A DNA stretch of 64,000 nt from Azorinus chamasolen (lineage: Eukaryota > Mollusca > Bivalvia > Cardiida > Solecurtidae): positions 31,314,006 through 31,378,005 of the forward strand of contig OY755244.1 in assembly GCA_963576725.1 (NCBI GenBank). Direction: 5' to 3'. Each line of letters begins with the position of its first letter. Within the stretch, counting starts at the first letter, position 1. Shown here piece after piece: positions 9,096 to 24,000 of the stretch. Below the pieces are notes generated by a model. It searched no databases. It was given only the letters and a program-made list of their open reading frames with translations, and had not been told where the DNA came from. The position numbers and the translations under genes were made by a program.

Positions 9096-12000
9096 GTGAG
9101 AATATGTGGCGTGATTATTTTTATAAGCTTTTATCAGCAATATTTTAAAACCTTTACTCCATAAATATTCTTGTAAAGAAATAATGAATGAATGAATATT
9201 AATTAGCTGAAGTTTTATAATTGCATCACAAACGCAGGAATTTTTATCAAGACAGATTATTTCTTAAGCCAACAGAGCAGACCCTGATCTGTTCTGGCTC
9301 TTCTCTGTTTGCCAAAGTGTCAGAAGGCATCTGTTTAGTAAAGGGTTAAGGATGAAAATTCACATTTGTAGTTCTTTAACCCTTTACGTCTATTAAAGCA
9401 TTTGCAATCAGAGTAGATCCAGATCAGATGGCCCCTGTAAGCTCCATCTGATAAGGGTCTGTTCTGTTTGCTAATGGAATAATATGGACTAATATAGACC
9501 TAATTGTACAGATTTCTGTTATGGCCAAAATGCATCAGTCTGTCATTATTAGTTTGCTGTACTTGTTTATGTATAACCCTTTACTCCATGAATATTCATG
9601 GAAGAAATGATGACATCACAAATACATGTATTAATTATGTCTCACCCATTTATAATGGGGAGACATGTTGTTTTTGGTTGAGTTGTCCGTCCATTTGTCC
9701 GTCCGTCCCTGTCACACTCGTGTCCGCTCCATATCTCTCACAAATATGGAAGGATTTCAAAATGCTTTGGCACAAATGTTCGACTCAACAAGACGATGTG
9801 CAGAGTGTTTGATTCAGGCATTTGGGTCAAAGGTCAAGGCCACAATTCAAGGTCAAATGTTTTTAGCCATACCCTTAGTGTCCGTTCCATATCTCTTAAA
9901 CCCTTGGGACAATTTCAAAATGCTGTGGCACAAATGTTCTCCATAACAAGGCAATGTGCAGACAGTAGGATTCAAGCACATTCTTCAAAGGTCAAGGTCA
10001 CAATTCGAGGTCATGTTTACAATTCAAGGTCAGTTATTCACACTTTCTTGTCTGGACGATAACTCCTACATGGCTAATGCCATTTGATTGAAACTTCATA
10101 CATTGACAGAGCATGATGAGAGGAAGCGTCATGTATAAGGGCCATAACTCTAGCTTCAATACTTTTGGAGTTATTGCCCTTTGTTACATTTTTTTGTGCA
10201 ATCAATAACTCCTGCTCTACTGATGCATTTCATGTACGGAAAGAGCATGATGGAAGGAAGTGTTATGCACAAGTATCATAACTCTGGCTTCAATAATATT
10301 GGAGTTATTCCCTCCCATTTTCTGCAGAGTTATGGGACTTTGAAAGTTTTACATGGAAAAGTTTGTCTGCGGGGTTTCCCCAAACATCTTTTATTGGATT
10401 TTCATGAAACTTCATAGGATTGATCAGCACTATGCCTAGTTTTGCATAGTTTATTCCTTTTCCGGTTTGATGATTTCTGCAGATTTATGGGACATTGGAA
10501 AATTTTGTCCACACGCTGGTGGAGACATCAGTTTTTGTATCAAAAACAATTCTAGTTAGATTATTATACTGGCACATACACACTGGAATTTTTTGCCATG
10601 GCAGAAACTGTAGAACCACATTATATTATATGTATTATATAAGCAAACAGAGCAGACCCTGATCAGAACCATCTGATCTGGGTCTTCTCTGTTTGAAAAT
10701 GCATAGAATTGTGTATTTATGGAGTAAAGGGATATAAATTGGGTTTCATTTATCATTCAACTCTATATACCTAATGATAATGTATTAAGAAACAGTAAAA
10801 CCTCTCTAAACCGGATGTTTAATTCAGTATAAATATCGGTGTTGGAGACAGGTGGCAGCTAAATGCAGAGTGAAAGTCATCCAGATAGCTGCTCTAGGAC
10901 CTTTCTGCATGACTTTCACCCTGCATTAATCTGGTGTAGAGGAGTTTTACTGTAGTGATACTGTGTATGTGTGATAAGTGCAATTTCATGACCTGGTCAT
11001 AACTTTGCTATAGTTGTAGCATTTTGATATAATTTGGTTCAAATGATCACTGGGTGTTGCATGCAAGATCTATGTCACTAGGTTAAAGGTCATGGTCACA
11101 GTGAGAGGACATGTGTCTTGTGGATACATTTCTAGTTCGTTTACATCAGTACTTGATCAGATTATCGAACTGTTTGATTCCTTATATTACTTGGAATCTC
11201 ATCTGGATCCATACCGTTTCGGAATGTTATCATAAATGTATCAATAATGTTGAAAGAGTTACCCTCTACTCTATGAATATTCATGTAAGAAATAAAGACA
11301 TCATGAATATTAATTTGATTTGTTGTTATTAAAGTGCATGGACACAGGAATTTTGGCAGTGGCAGAAAGTGTAGAATCATATCTATATTATATCATAAGC
11401 AAACAGAGCAGACCCTGATCAAACGGCTCATACAGGGCCATCTACTCTGTTGGCAAAGGTGTAGAAAGGTGTATTTATGGAATAAAGGGTTAACCCTTTA
11501 CTCCGTTGGCACACCTTTTGGTGCCTTTGCCTTTGAGTAGACCCATATCAGACGGTTCCTATTTTATCTATGTGCTTATGGAATTATATATACCTGTGTA
11601 AATCTGGCAATCTGATTATACAGTTTCGGCCATGACAAAACAATTATCCTGTTTATATGTCATTATAAAATATTAAGCTAATTAATATTCATACATTATT
11701 TCATACATGATTATTCATGGAGTAAAGATTTAATTCATTCTCTCAGGACTAGGCTATTCCTAGACCCAACCTTTTCTAATTAATCTACTGAAAAGGAGCA
11801 TTAACTATAGAAAAGGAGAGTTTTAGAATTGTATAGTACTGAAACCATTGTGATAAATAGAGCATTTGCTGCTATGGAGCAAATGCTCTATTTATCACAA
11901 TGGTTTCACAATGTGAATTTTATAGAAGCGCAAAAATGTGTCACTAGTGGGTAATGTGTTAAAGAACCTGTCTATCCTGCAGGGACTACAAGTTGGAGAT

Positions 12001-15000
12001 CAGATACTAGAAGTCAACGGTCACACATTTCATGGCATCACCCATTCTGAGGCTGTACAACTTATGAGAGGCGCATGGAATCTCATCATCATCATTGAGA
12101 GACCTGGCGAAAAGGATGCAGGTGACTGCCTACGCTTTTGTTATCATCCATAGCACTAAATAAGCCTGAATAGTCTTTAGGAAATTTGAGTGAACTATTT
12201 TCAGCCAGATTTTTTTAGAAAAATCTCGGCTTATAGTTTGACGAAAACCGGGTGGGCGGGCAGACGGGCGGGTGCTTGGGCGGGCGGCGTGCCGTCGTTA
12301 ACAAAACTTTAACATTTCTATTCATATTTGGTATGCAGATAGCAAGGGTGAAGGCCTTTAACTTGCTACAAGAATACATGAAATCAAGTCAAGATCAAGG
12401 TCACTTTTTTGAAAACTTTGCCGTTTTTAACAAACTTTAACATTGCTATAACGTCTAAACTACAAATGCTAGGCAATTCATCTTTGGTATACAGATGGCT
12501 TTGGTAAAGGCCTTTTAGTTGATATAAAGATATTTGAAATTAGGTCAAGGTCAAGGTCACTATTTTAACAAGTTGGCCATCATTGAAAAACTTCAACATT
12601 TTGTCTTAACTTCTGAGCCACATATGCTAGACAATTCATATATGGTATGGAGATAACTTTGGTGCAGGCCTTTCATTTGATAAAAGGATATATGAAATTG
12701 GGTCAATGTCAAGGTCACTATTTTGAAAACTTGACTGTTTTTAACAAACTTTAACATTTTGCTATAACTTCTGATTGACGAATGCTAAGGCAATTCACCT
12801 TTGGTATTCAGATAGCTTTGGTAAGGACCTTACAGATGACATAAAGATACCTGAAATCAGGTCAAGGTCACTATTTTGAAAACTTAGTTGTCATTAAAAA
12901 TTTGACTTGAGGATGGTTATTCGTTCTACTCAGGTGCCAATTATAATCTGAAATTGGATTCAGGTATAATGTTTTAGGTTTCAAATTGCATCTTTGGTCT
13001 TCTTCCACCTGTTATTAGTGTGACGTCTTGAATTAACTGAAACTGTGTTGAAGCGACATAAAAACCTATATCAATAAATAATCATTAGGTAAATTGTTAA
13101 CACAAAAAAATCCGGCTTTAATGCAGTTTGCGCATGTTTTGCTAGTTGTTATTTTTTTCTGCTGCACTCTATTCTTCATGGCGATTCTAATGAGTACCAG
13201 CAATATAGGGTTACTCTGAGAAATAAGAGTTGATTTCCACAAATGAGTACAACCAGAGCAACAGATAAAGGTGCATAGTCAACTACTACAATCATCCTTT
13301 CTCTGCTAAACCCTATGTTGTGACTACACTTTAGATTTGTCTTGGAGAAATGATTCTAAATACAGTAAAACCTCTCCAAACCGGAATTCTAGTACAGAAG
13401 AATTTAGATACTTTTAGGCAGGTGGCTGCTTAATGCAGGGTGAATGTCATGCAGAAAGCTCCTGTGGAATGTTCAGGAAACCAGTCATGTCAAACATGGA
13501 GACCTACGTAGATTTTACAAAATTTGCCCGCAGGCAAATTCGATAATCCACATTGTATTACTCAAATGAGAGAAGTGACACTTATGGATAGGGTGCAAAA
13601 AGCATGAAGAGCGACAAACAAGGCAATTAATTTGATATGACTTGTTATTATTACGGGCATATGCACACATGAACGTTTCAAAAGTCAAAAGACTACTTGA
13701 TGCGAAAGTAAATGTGTACATATACATGTACAATGTTTATGATTGAGTTGATATTTTGCAGCATACGACGGTGATTCGTTAATCCGGAAAATTCGTTAAT
13801 TCGGAAATTTCGCCAGGAACGAACTTTTCCGGATTAACGAGACATCACTGTATATATTTCCATAAGCGAAACAAAGCTGATCCTGATTAGATGGTTCCTA
13901 CAGGAGACCTCTGATTTGGGTCTACTCTGTTTGCAGAGATGTGAAAAGGCATTATACCTATCAGGTAAAGAAAGGATTTATCATGGCAAACAGTGATTCC
14001 GATGGATCCTTCGGATTTATTTTGTTGTTTGCAATTGAGAATTTGCCTGTTTTGTGTGACTGTCCTTTTACAAACGCCTTTTCATGCCTTTGTAGACAGA
14101 GTAGACCAAGATCAGATGGCTCCTTAAGGATGGCTCTGTCAGATTAGCGTGTGCTCTTATTCTGATGGAGATCTGTGTGGTCAAATCATATGATCAAGAG
14201 CTAAACTTTTCAATTACACAGAAACAAATTGAAAGCTAGCCTGGATCTTTCATTCACATACTTTGAAATCCTTGATTAGGATCATCATGGCTCATGGTAT
14301 TAGGGAGGCAATGTATGTCAAAACCCTCAAACCTGAACAGGGACAGAGGCTGCCACACATGGGATACAATCTCTCACCTCATCAAGCAGTTTTAATCCCC
14401 AGTACAAATCAATCAGTATGTTGACAAAGTCCACAGGTTAGCTTTCAGATTTTCTTTGTGTGTGTGACTGAACCATTTAGCCCTTGATCACAGTGTCTTC
14501 TCTGTTTGCATATTGAATTATCCCTTTGCTCCATAAATACACCTTTCTACGCCTTTGCAAACAGAGTAGACCCAGATCAGACAGCACCTGAAGAAGCCGT
14601 CTGATCAGGGTCTGCTCTGTTTGCATATGAAATAATATAGATATGATCCTCCAGTTTCTGCAGCCATGGCCGAAAATTCCTGTGAGAAAGTGCTATTATA
14701 TCAAATTGATTTAAATAATATGCATGACTTCATTATTTCTTACATGAATATTCATGGAGGAAAAGGTTAGATCAGTCTGATAATACAGTTTCTGCCATGA
14801 CCATGATTATGTTTATATATCATTCTAAAATTCCTACTGATAAATCAGTAAATAAATTTCTTCACCATATCTTGTCTTTCTGCAACTTGTAAGAATGAGG
14901 TGATTCTAATGAGTTGCAGCAAGCTAGGGTTTAGCTGAAAATTAACCCTTTTCTCCATAAATATGCCTCTCGATCTATATCTCTGTAATAACCACTTTTT

Positions 15001-18000
15001 GAAACAATTGTGATAAATGCATTTGCTCCTCTAGGAGCAAATGCTCTATTTATCACAATGGTTTCAAACTACAAAATTCTAAAATTTTACTTTTCTCTAG
15101 TAAATGCTCCTTTTCGGTATATTTATTCAAAAAGGTAGGATCTAAAAATAGCCTATGGAGGAATGGGTTATGAGATTTAGATAGATCATTATGCATCTTA
15201 TCTTCAGCCCTGACGTAAGTTGGGGCATCTGTGGTCTATGGACATATTTCCTTGTTTGTTACAAAATTGCCTTGGGGAAAGCTTATATTTGATTCTTTCA
15301 CTGCTAATGATGACTATGTGATTATCTTAGTAATTAGTTTAGATCCAGATTAGACACAGTAACGCAGTGCCTCATCAGGATCGAAAATGTTTGATACTGC
15401 AATTATGTTTCTTAAATAAAAAGGAAGATATTAAAATTTTGAAAAATCAGAGTTGAAGCAGCAAAAGAGTTGAAAGATAAATAGCAAAGAGTTGGTTGAA
15501 TTTAAGTTAACTGTAATGAATCATATTTTATTTTATCTAGATGAAACCGACAATGCATTTCATCAGATACGTGAGCTGGAGTTGATCGTCTATCCCTCCA
15601 ATACGGGACGTCTCGGTTGTGTTTCCCAAAGGTAAGTAGACCCCACCCAAACCCAAGAAAACACCCACAAACACCCACTGTAAACACTGAATCATTTAAC
15701 CCTTTACCTGTTGTATATTCATGTCAGAAATAATGACACCATAGATATTTATTAGCTTACTTTTAAGAATATAAAATTTTCAAGGAAATGTTTATGCTGT
15801 GACAAGACCCAAATAAGATGGCTCCTATAGGAGCTGTTTAGTTAGGCACTGCTCTTTCTGCTTATGACAAACTAAAGATACAATTCTACAGTTTCTGCCA
15901 TGGCCATAATTTCCTGTGCCCATGTGCTAGTAATAATCATTAATAACCCCTTACTCCATGAATATTCATGCAAGAAATAATGTCATCATGGATAATAATT
16001 AGGTTAATTTTTATAATAGCACATCAACACAGGAACGTTCAGCCATGACAGAAACTGTAGAATTGTATCTATATTGTATCCTAAGCAAACAGAGTAGAGT
16101 TCTGCAGACTCTGATCAGACAGTTCCTATAGGAGCTGTCTGATCTAGGTCTACTCTGTTTGCAAAGGCATAGAAAGGCATATATATGGAGTAAAGTGTTA
16201 ATTTAACTAATATTGATGATGTCATTGTTTCTTACATGGGTATTCATGGTGTTAACCCTTTCCCTCATATAAACGTGTTTTCACCCATCTGCAAACAGAG
16301 TAGAACCAGATCAGACGGCTCCTATAGGAGCCGTCTGATCAGGGTCTGCTCTGTTTGCTAATAGAATTTGATAGATATGTTACTTTAGTTTCTAAAATGG
16401 ATGCAATGTTCCATCTTCCATATTTTATTAAAACAATTTTGTCCATGAATATTCAGTAGGTATTGAAATTTGGAATAAACCTAGGCCAGGGAAAGGGTTT
16501 AAAGTGTCCTACAGTATGTGTGCTGATCAGTGGCTCAGCTAATTGGGACTACCTGGGATTCAAAATGGTTGAATAATGATAAATTAACCCTCCCCTCCCC
16601 TCCCCATGAATATTAATTTAAGAATTTATTAATACATGGGTATTCATGGACTGATTTTTTATATTTACACAATAACAAGGAAATGATTGGCTGTGACAGA
16701 AACTGTAGAATCATGGTCCATGCTTATAAAGCTTTTAGTTGAGTCTGAGTTTTGTTCTCAAGCTTTTGATTGGTCAGATTTGAGTTCTCAAGCTTTTGAT
16801 TGGTCAGATTTGAGCCTTTGGCTCAAATCTGACCAATCAAAAACTTGAGAACGAACTCAGACTCAGCTAAAAGTTTTATAAGCATGGACCCAGATCTATA
16901 TTTTTCCACAAGCAAACAGCAGACCCTGATCAGACAGGAAATGTCAGATTTGGGTCTACTCTGCTTGCAAAGGTGGCATTAATGTTATCTTTATGAAGGA
17001 AAGTGTTAAATTGCTCAAAGGCAAAGGGTGGTATATGAAAACAGAAAATAACCACAAAAAATCACGAAATCTTTTTGATCTAGCTTTTTTATGATTGGCT
17101 GAATATAGACTAATTAGTCACTAGTTTCATTACGCACTTAGGCCTCCAGCCCATACATAATATTAATATATGCACTTGTAACTAAACATTTAAGTTGTTC
17201 TCTAGGAAAAAAGGATCTTACTGCATTGTAATCATTGTAGACCCAGACCAATCCTATTGGCAGCAGCTGGTCACTGTTTGTCATCCCATCAGAATGTGTG
17301 GTAATTTGTTCTCTATCTTTCTATACAGTGTACAGACTGAATCAGATACATCATAATGATTGTGATGGCTGATCTGGGTCTACTCTATTTGCACTGCATG
17401 GGACCCCTATTTCTAAGAGAGCCAACCATGTGTTATGAATGCATGAAGTAAGAGTATGACTTTATGAACCCTTTTCCTGTTGAATATTCATGTAAGAAAT
17501 AATGACATCATAAATATTTATATATGTACCCAGGTTTTGTTATTGGTAGAACCTGTAGAATCTGATCTATATTACAGTAAAACCTCTCTATGACGGCCAC
17601 TCAATTATGTTAATTAGTTGGTAATTAGTGCAGGTGGCTGCTTAAAGCAAGGTGAAAGTAAAACATAATGTGGCCTATAGGAGCGTTCTGTTTTACTTTG
17701 ACCTTGCTTTAAGCAACCACCTCCCTTTAACACAACATACTTGATGCAATTTAGTGGCCATTATAGAGAGGTTTTATTGTATTATCCTCTGCCAAAGTTA
17801 GACTGATATAGTTTTGGCATTAAGTGTCTGTACATCCATTCATCCATCCATGCATCTATGCGTCCTGGAGATATATCTCAAAAATCGTTTTGAGTTTTTG
17901 TTTGAAACTTTGTGTAGATATTTAGTCTGTAAAGTAATGTGGGCCTTCAAGTAACACTTGTATTGACCATGGAACACCTGAATTATGGCCTTTTGTTTGC

Positions 18001-21000
18001 CAAAAATGTTACCTGTTTTGTCTGTCCGGAGCCATATTTCAGAAACTGTTTGGAGTTTTTCTATGAAACTGTGTACATGTAAATGTGAAATAGCTTAAGG
18101 AAGTGTGACCCTGCAAGTAGTATTTACATTGACCATGTAACACCAAAGTGTTTGTCCTTTGTTTGCCACAAACATAACCTTTTTGTCTGTTCGGAGCCAT
18201 TATCTCAGAAATGATAGATCTGTTTCTTTACTTTCTAAAATGGCTTCGATGTTCTACCTTCCATATTTCATTATTGCCAATTAAGGGCCATAACTCTGGT
18301 GTTACATAGTTAATGTGAATGATACTTGCATCTGATCTGGTTCCAAACTGACACTATGACTGCATTTATGAAGAGAAATACAGTGGAACCTGATTTAAGT
18401 GGCCATCAGAAAGATATCTAATTATGGGTCTGTAAGGCAGGTGGTAGCTTAATGCAGGTCAAAAGTAATGCAGAAAGCTCCAATAGGAGCTTTCTGCATT
18501 ACTTTTGTCCTGCATTAACCAACCTCCTGATTTTTAATGGATGACCGCTTGGGACATGTTCTGCTCTATAAAAATCTTTCAAAACGGCTCTAGATGACAA
18601 TGTAGATGACAATGTAGATGACAATATAGATGACGATGTTTTCATGCTACAATTATTTAGCATATTTTAAACAAAATAAATAAGAATAAAATGACTTAAG
18701 TGTCTATTTGGTAAACCAAGAAAGTACATGCATGTACGATAACTGAGATATGCCTGGTTGATTACTGTAATTGCATTCGCCCACATTGTTGATGGGGCGT
18801 GACAACATATTAACCCATTCCCTGATATTGACGACTTTTGACGACTCTGTAAAAGTCACTGACATCATGAATATTCATGTAAGGACTTACTGACATCATG
18901 AATATTCATGTAAGGACTTAATGACATCATGAATATTCATGTAAGGACTTACTGACACCATGAATATTCATGTAAGGACTAATGACATCATGAATATTCA
19001 TGTAAGGACTAAATGACATCATGAATATTCATGTAAGGACTAATGACATCATGAATATACATGTAAGGACTTAATGACATCATGAATATTCATGTAAGGA
19101 CTAATGACATCATGAATATTCATGTAAGGACTTAATGACATCATGAATATACATGTAAGGACTAATGACATCATGAATATTCATTACATTGATATTTATA
19201 ATGGCATTGTGAACATGGAAATTCTTTTCAATGGCAGAAACTGTAGAATCAGATGCAAGAGTTCCTACAGGAGCCCTCTGATCTGGGTATACTCTGTTTT
19301 CAAAATATGTCCAATAGGTGTCTCTATCTGGTTAAGTGGTGTTTCTAATGAAGCGCTTAAATTTAAAAAAAAATTTTTTTACTAATTGCTTTCAATATAC
19401 ATTTACATCTATAAATCAGTTTTAAAAAGGATTTCTTGGATTCTTTGGAAAGTTTTTACCTATATTTATTAAAACTATACATCTCTCTGCCATACACACT
19501 GTCTACCCTGTGTGTCACTCCATAAAGTATTGGCTTGTCTTACACCAAAGTACCCCAATTAAATCAGTCCTAAAGGTATTTTCTGCACAACAGATACAGG
19601 TAAGTGACCTCTGTCAAATTCTGCTCCTGGTTTTTTTTTATGCTACATACTTATATCTGCCAATTTGTTTTCCAGGTTAAATAACCAGACACTGCTGGTG
19701 ACCAGGGTAGAAGAAAATTCCTCAGCCTCCAAGGCAGGTCTTAAAGCTGGAGACAATATTATAAAAGTAAGTTCAATTATCAAATTTATCATTGACGTCC
19801 AAAGATTTTTATTTTCCCATACTTGAAAAAACTATGTTACCTATAACCCTTTATTTCATGAATATTAATGTAAGTAAAGAAATAATGACTGTATGATATC
19901 TAATTAACAGATCTTTTTATAGTGGCATAATTATGAAAGAGGCATTTCTTTTAACGTTGTAAAGACCTGGCATAATTATGAAAGAGGCATTTCTTTTAAC
20001 GTTGTAAAGACCTTTTGTTATTCCATAAACAAACAGAGCAGTTCCTGATCATACAGCTCCCGTTAGGGTCTGTTCTGTTGTTTATAGAATAATATGGACC
20101 TGACCCTGCCAAATTTCGTGTGTTTTAACTGCCACTTTAACCCATTCCCCCTAATTGCTATTTATAGATCCAACCAATTTGAATAAATCTACAGAAAAGG
20201 AGCATTAACTAGAGAAAAGGAATATTTTAGAATTTTGTAGTTTGAAACCATTGAGATAAATAGAGCATTTGCTCCTATATGACCAAATGCTCTAATTATC
20301 ACAATGGTTTCAATAGGTAATTTTTAAAGAGACATAGAAAGGCATATTTATGGAGGAAAGGGTTAAAATACAGCTAATTAATATTTATGATTTCATCATT
20401 TCTTACATGAATTTTCTTGAAGTATAGGGTTGAGAAAAGTTTGTCATTACAGTACTGCTGAATGTTAAACAGTGAAGATGCTTACTGGACACTTCATAAC
20501 ATAGCTATGGAGCTGGGTCTATATATGCAAAGCCACGAAGTATATTTTTTCATGGAGTCCAAAGGAATATTAAATCAAAGCCAATTTTATATAACATTTT
20601 GATACAGAATCTACCGGTGTTGGAATAAGTGTTTCTATAACTCCTATATTCAGCAGAAAAGAGAATAGAGAGTAATATCTATATTATATGAACAAATTTT
20701 AGCTTAACCTTTCAAAGCTGAATTTTTTGAGTTGAATAGCCCATCAGTGTTTAACTCTAGCATCCACTCAGTATGAAAGGTTTAAACTTGCTAGAGGATT
20801 TTAAATGGCAAACAGTGCAGAACCTGATCAGAGGGCCCCTGTAACCCCCTGATCTGGGTCCACACTGTTTGCAAATGACAGTGCATGCATGACCCACATT
20901 AAATAGGTCAATAACACCAGAATGAACACTTCATTTATTTTATTAATTTACGATCAAGCTCATGAATATATTTTTCACAAGAAATTGAAGCAGAAAGTTA

Positions 21001-24000
21001 AAAAAAAATCCTTTATCTGATAGAAACACATTTGAAACCATCGCAAAAAAATTAGACCCAGATCTGATGGCACTTGTAGTACATGTAGCTGTCTGATCTA
21101 GGTCTGCTCTGTTTTGGTTTATGGTTTATTTAGATTTGACTCTACAGTCTGTCATAGCCAAAATATTTTGTATTCAATCATATACCATAAATAATCAGCT
21201 AATAAATATTTATGACGTTATTGTTTCTTACATAAATATTCATCAGGTATACGGTTAATTGAGCATTTGAGAAATCTAAATGAATTTGCCATTGATTTAT
21301 CTGCCAGGTATTGCTTGCATTTAATCAAAGGGAAATAATTCTTACATTGTACCAGCAGACTAGAGTGTGTTTTTTCCTATTGAGCAATGTAATATTTTTC
21401 TTACATTTTGTAATATTTCTTACTTCTGTAATATGTTTCTTCCATGATAGATTATTAATAGTTCTGTAATATGTATCTTCACTCTTACTTCTGTAATATT
21501 ATCATACTTCTGTAATAGTTCTCTTACTTCTGTAATGCTTTTCTTACTGCTATTATATTTCTCTTATTTCGGTAGTATTTCTATAAACTTTTATAACTTC
21601 AGTAATATTTCTCTTACTTCTGTAATATTTCTCTTATTTCTTAACTATTTCTCTTTTTTCTGTAATATTTTATTACTTCTGTAACATATCTCTAATTTTT
21701 GTAGTTCTTTTATTTCTGTAATACATACATGTGATAACTACCGGATTCTGCGGGAGACTACCGGATTTGAGCCCAACTCCCGCAAGTCCCGGCCGGGAGA
21801 CGAAATCTCCCGATTTCTGAATAAAAATGATTTTTATTTTTTTCCCACCCCATTTTCTATCATTTTTTGTCAATAAGCGCTAGCCAGACGCCTCAAAGAA
21901 CCAGTGTTGTTGACTTATTTACTGCCCTGTTTATCATGGCAGGCACAGCGCCGTGTCCCTTTTGTAGTAAGTCGCCATGTTGCCCCTTATCAAACACCAC
22001 CGCAGCATGCCCTAAATACCATGCTATGTAATTATGGCCCCAGTAAAAGGGATTAAATGGTCAGCAAACTCAGCATGGTGTGTTATTTACCTTGGCATGT
22101 GTGTATTCCGTAACATAAACATTTGTGTATGCATATATGTCTCTGGTGTATTACACTGTCGTCATTACATGCTTTTTTCTTCACGGTCAGGTTCTACTAA
22201 ATTTCTGTTGAAGACGATCTTATTTTCTGAGACTAAACATCTAGATAGTTACTTTATTAAAATTAATTTAGGTTCTAAGTTTATTAATAGATGTCCACAT
22301 GGCATAACTGTAATGAAAATGTGCTTTTATCAGAAAAAAAAAATAAAAATTGGTTGCCTCAAACCACGGATTTTTCGAACGGTGAAATGTGTCATTTCAT
22401 AGAGGCAAACACAAACATTGTTTTCCACAGACATTTGGTAACATATTCAAAAGAAATTGTGTTTGTATTGAGTGTAGAATGTATGGATGTCAAATACACA
22501 AAATTTGGTGAGATAGGAAGCACTTTTCAAACCAAAAATGAAACTACAAAATGCAAAGATAGTGTACTAGTGTTTGGATAGTACCATATTTCGGACAGAA
22601 AGTGACAAATGTATTATGTTTATTTCAGAATATAAATTTCTGGATATATTTCATTACAAAAATGAATTAAAATAATAAAAACAATAATGTCAATAATAAT
22701 ATAAGAATGAGAATAATGTAAATAATGATAGTAAAAATAATAATAATAAACACATGTCTATCAATTGGCCAGTTAAAATAATAAACACAAGTCTATCCAT
22801 TGGCCAGAATGGAATGGAATAGAAAGAAATGGTAATTAGAAGAGAGTATATGGAAATAGATAATAGCACACACACACAAAAAAAAATAGAATAGAAATGA
22901 ATAGTAATTAGAATAGATTATATGAGCACAGAATAGATAATGGAATAGAATGGAATGAAACACAAAGGAATTAGAATAGATAAGAGAATGGGATGGAATG
23001 GAATAGAAAGGAATGGGAAATAGAGTAGATGTTGATGGATGTAGAACAGAGAATAGTACAGAATAGAATAAGGAATAGGATATAAAATAGAATTAATACA
23101 AACTAAATTACACATGTAATTTGCTAGATAGGCAAAAAAAATGCCCTAGTAATTAAGATGGTTTGTCGCGCATAAAAGTGCTTTTATCATACCTCCTCCT
23201 TTCAAACCAGGTGTGTGTGTGTGTGTGTGTGGGGGGGGGGGGGTTGTTCTTTTCTTGCAGATATTTATGTAATATAAATATAAATAACCATCCGCATAAA
23301 TCTCCCTCTTTGACACCCAATCTCCCTCATTTGAAAAGCTAATCTCCCTCTTTGCCTCGAAAAAATTATCACATGTATGTGTAATATTCTATTACTTCTG
23401 TAACATTTCTCTTCCTTCTGTAATAGTACTGTTACTTCTGCAATATCTTTCTTACTTGTAATGTTTTTCTTTTATATTTTTCTTACTTGAATTCTTTTTA
23501 CTTCTGTGCTATTTTCATTTCAGATTGATAGCATAGCAGTACATACATTGTCTGAGAAACAAATAGTGATGCTTACACATGCCAAGCGAATTAACTTGAC
23601 CATCAGACGTGAGGGATATTTTACAGGTAAGCAGGAACAAATTGTGGTCTTTCATTTTACGACTTGGTTTTCTCTAGCTAGGAGGCACAAAATGGAGTTA
23701 ACCATTTCCCTGTTGTATATTCATGTAAGAAATATAATGACATCATGAATATTTGAAACCTGAATTTTTATAACAGTATATGAGCATAAGATTTTTTTAT
23801 TTTGGCAGAAACTGTATAATCCGATCTATATAATTTCATAAGAAAACAGAGCAGACCCAGATCAGATGGTTTCTACAGGAGTTGTCTGATCTGGGTCTGC
23901 TCTTCAAAGGCAAGAAAAGACGTTTAAGTGAAGGAAAGGGTTAACCCATTCCCTCATACTGATGCCTTTTGATGCCTCTGCAAAAGTCACCTGTTGAAAC

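Larger units (their letters stand above)
21722..23383. mobile_element. 1.66-kb TIR element inside a minisatellite, class unknown
   Basis: CATACATGTGATAA at the left is inverted as TTATCACATGTATG at the right. Both ends are flanked by TGTAATA, a possible 7-bp target duplication, although the host minisatellite itself contains this word. Inside are CTCCC-rich segments near both ends, short ORFs of unknown type and simple repeats. No transposase was recognised. Confidence 0.5.

Noticed and set aside
18861..19184. CRISPR-like array of regularly spaced repeats
   Set aside because: The units are contiguous with no unique spacers, and the sequence is a MITE-derived satellite in an animal genome.
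22690..23115. Hydrophobic minus-strand frames resembling membrane segments
   Set aside because: They come from the GGAAT/GAATA satellite read in reverse.
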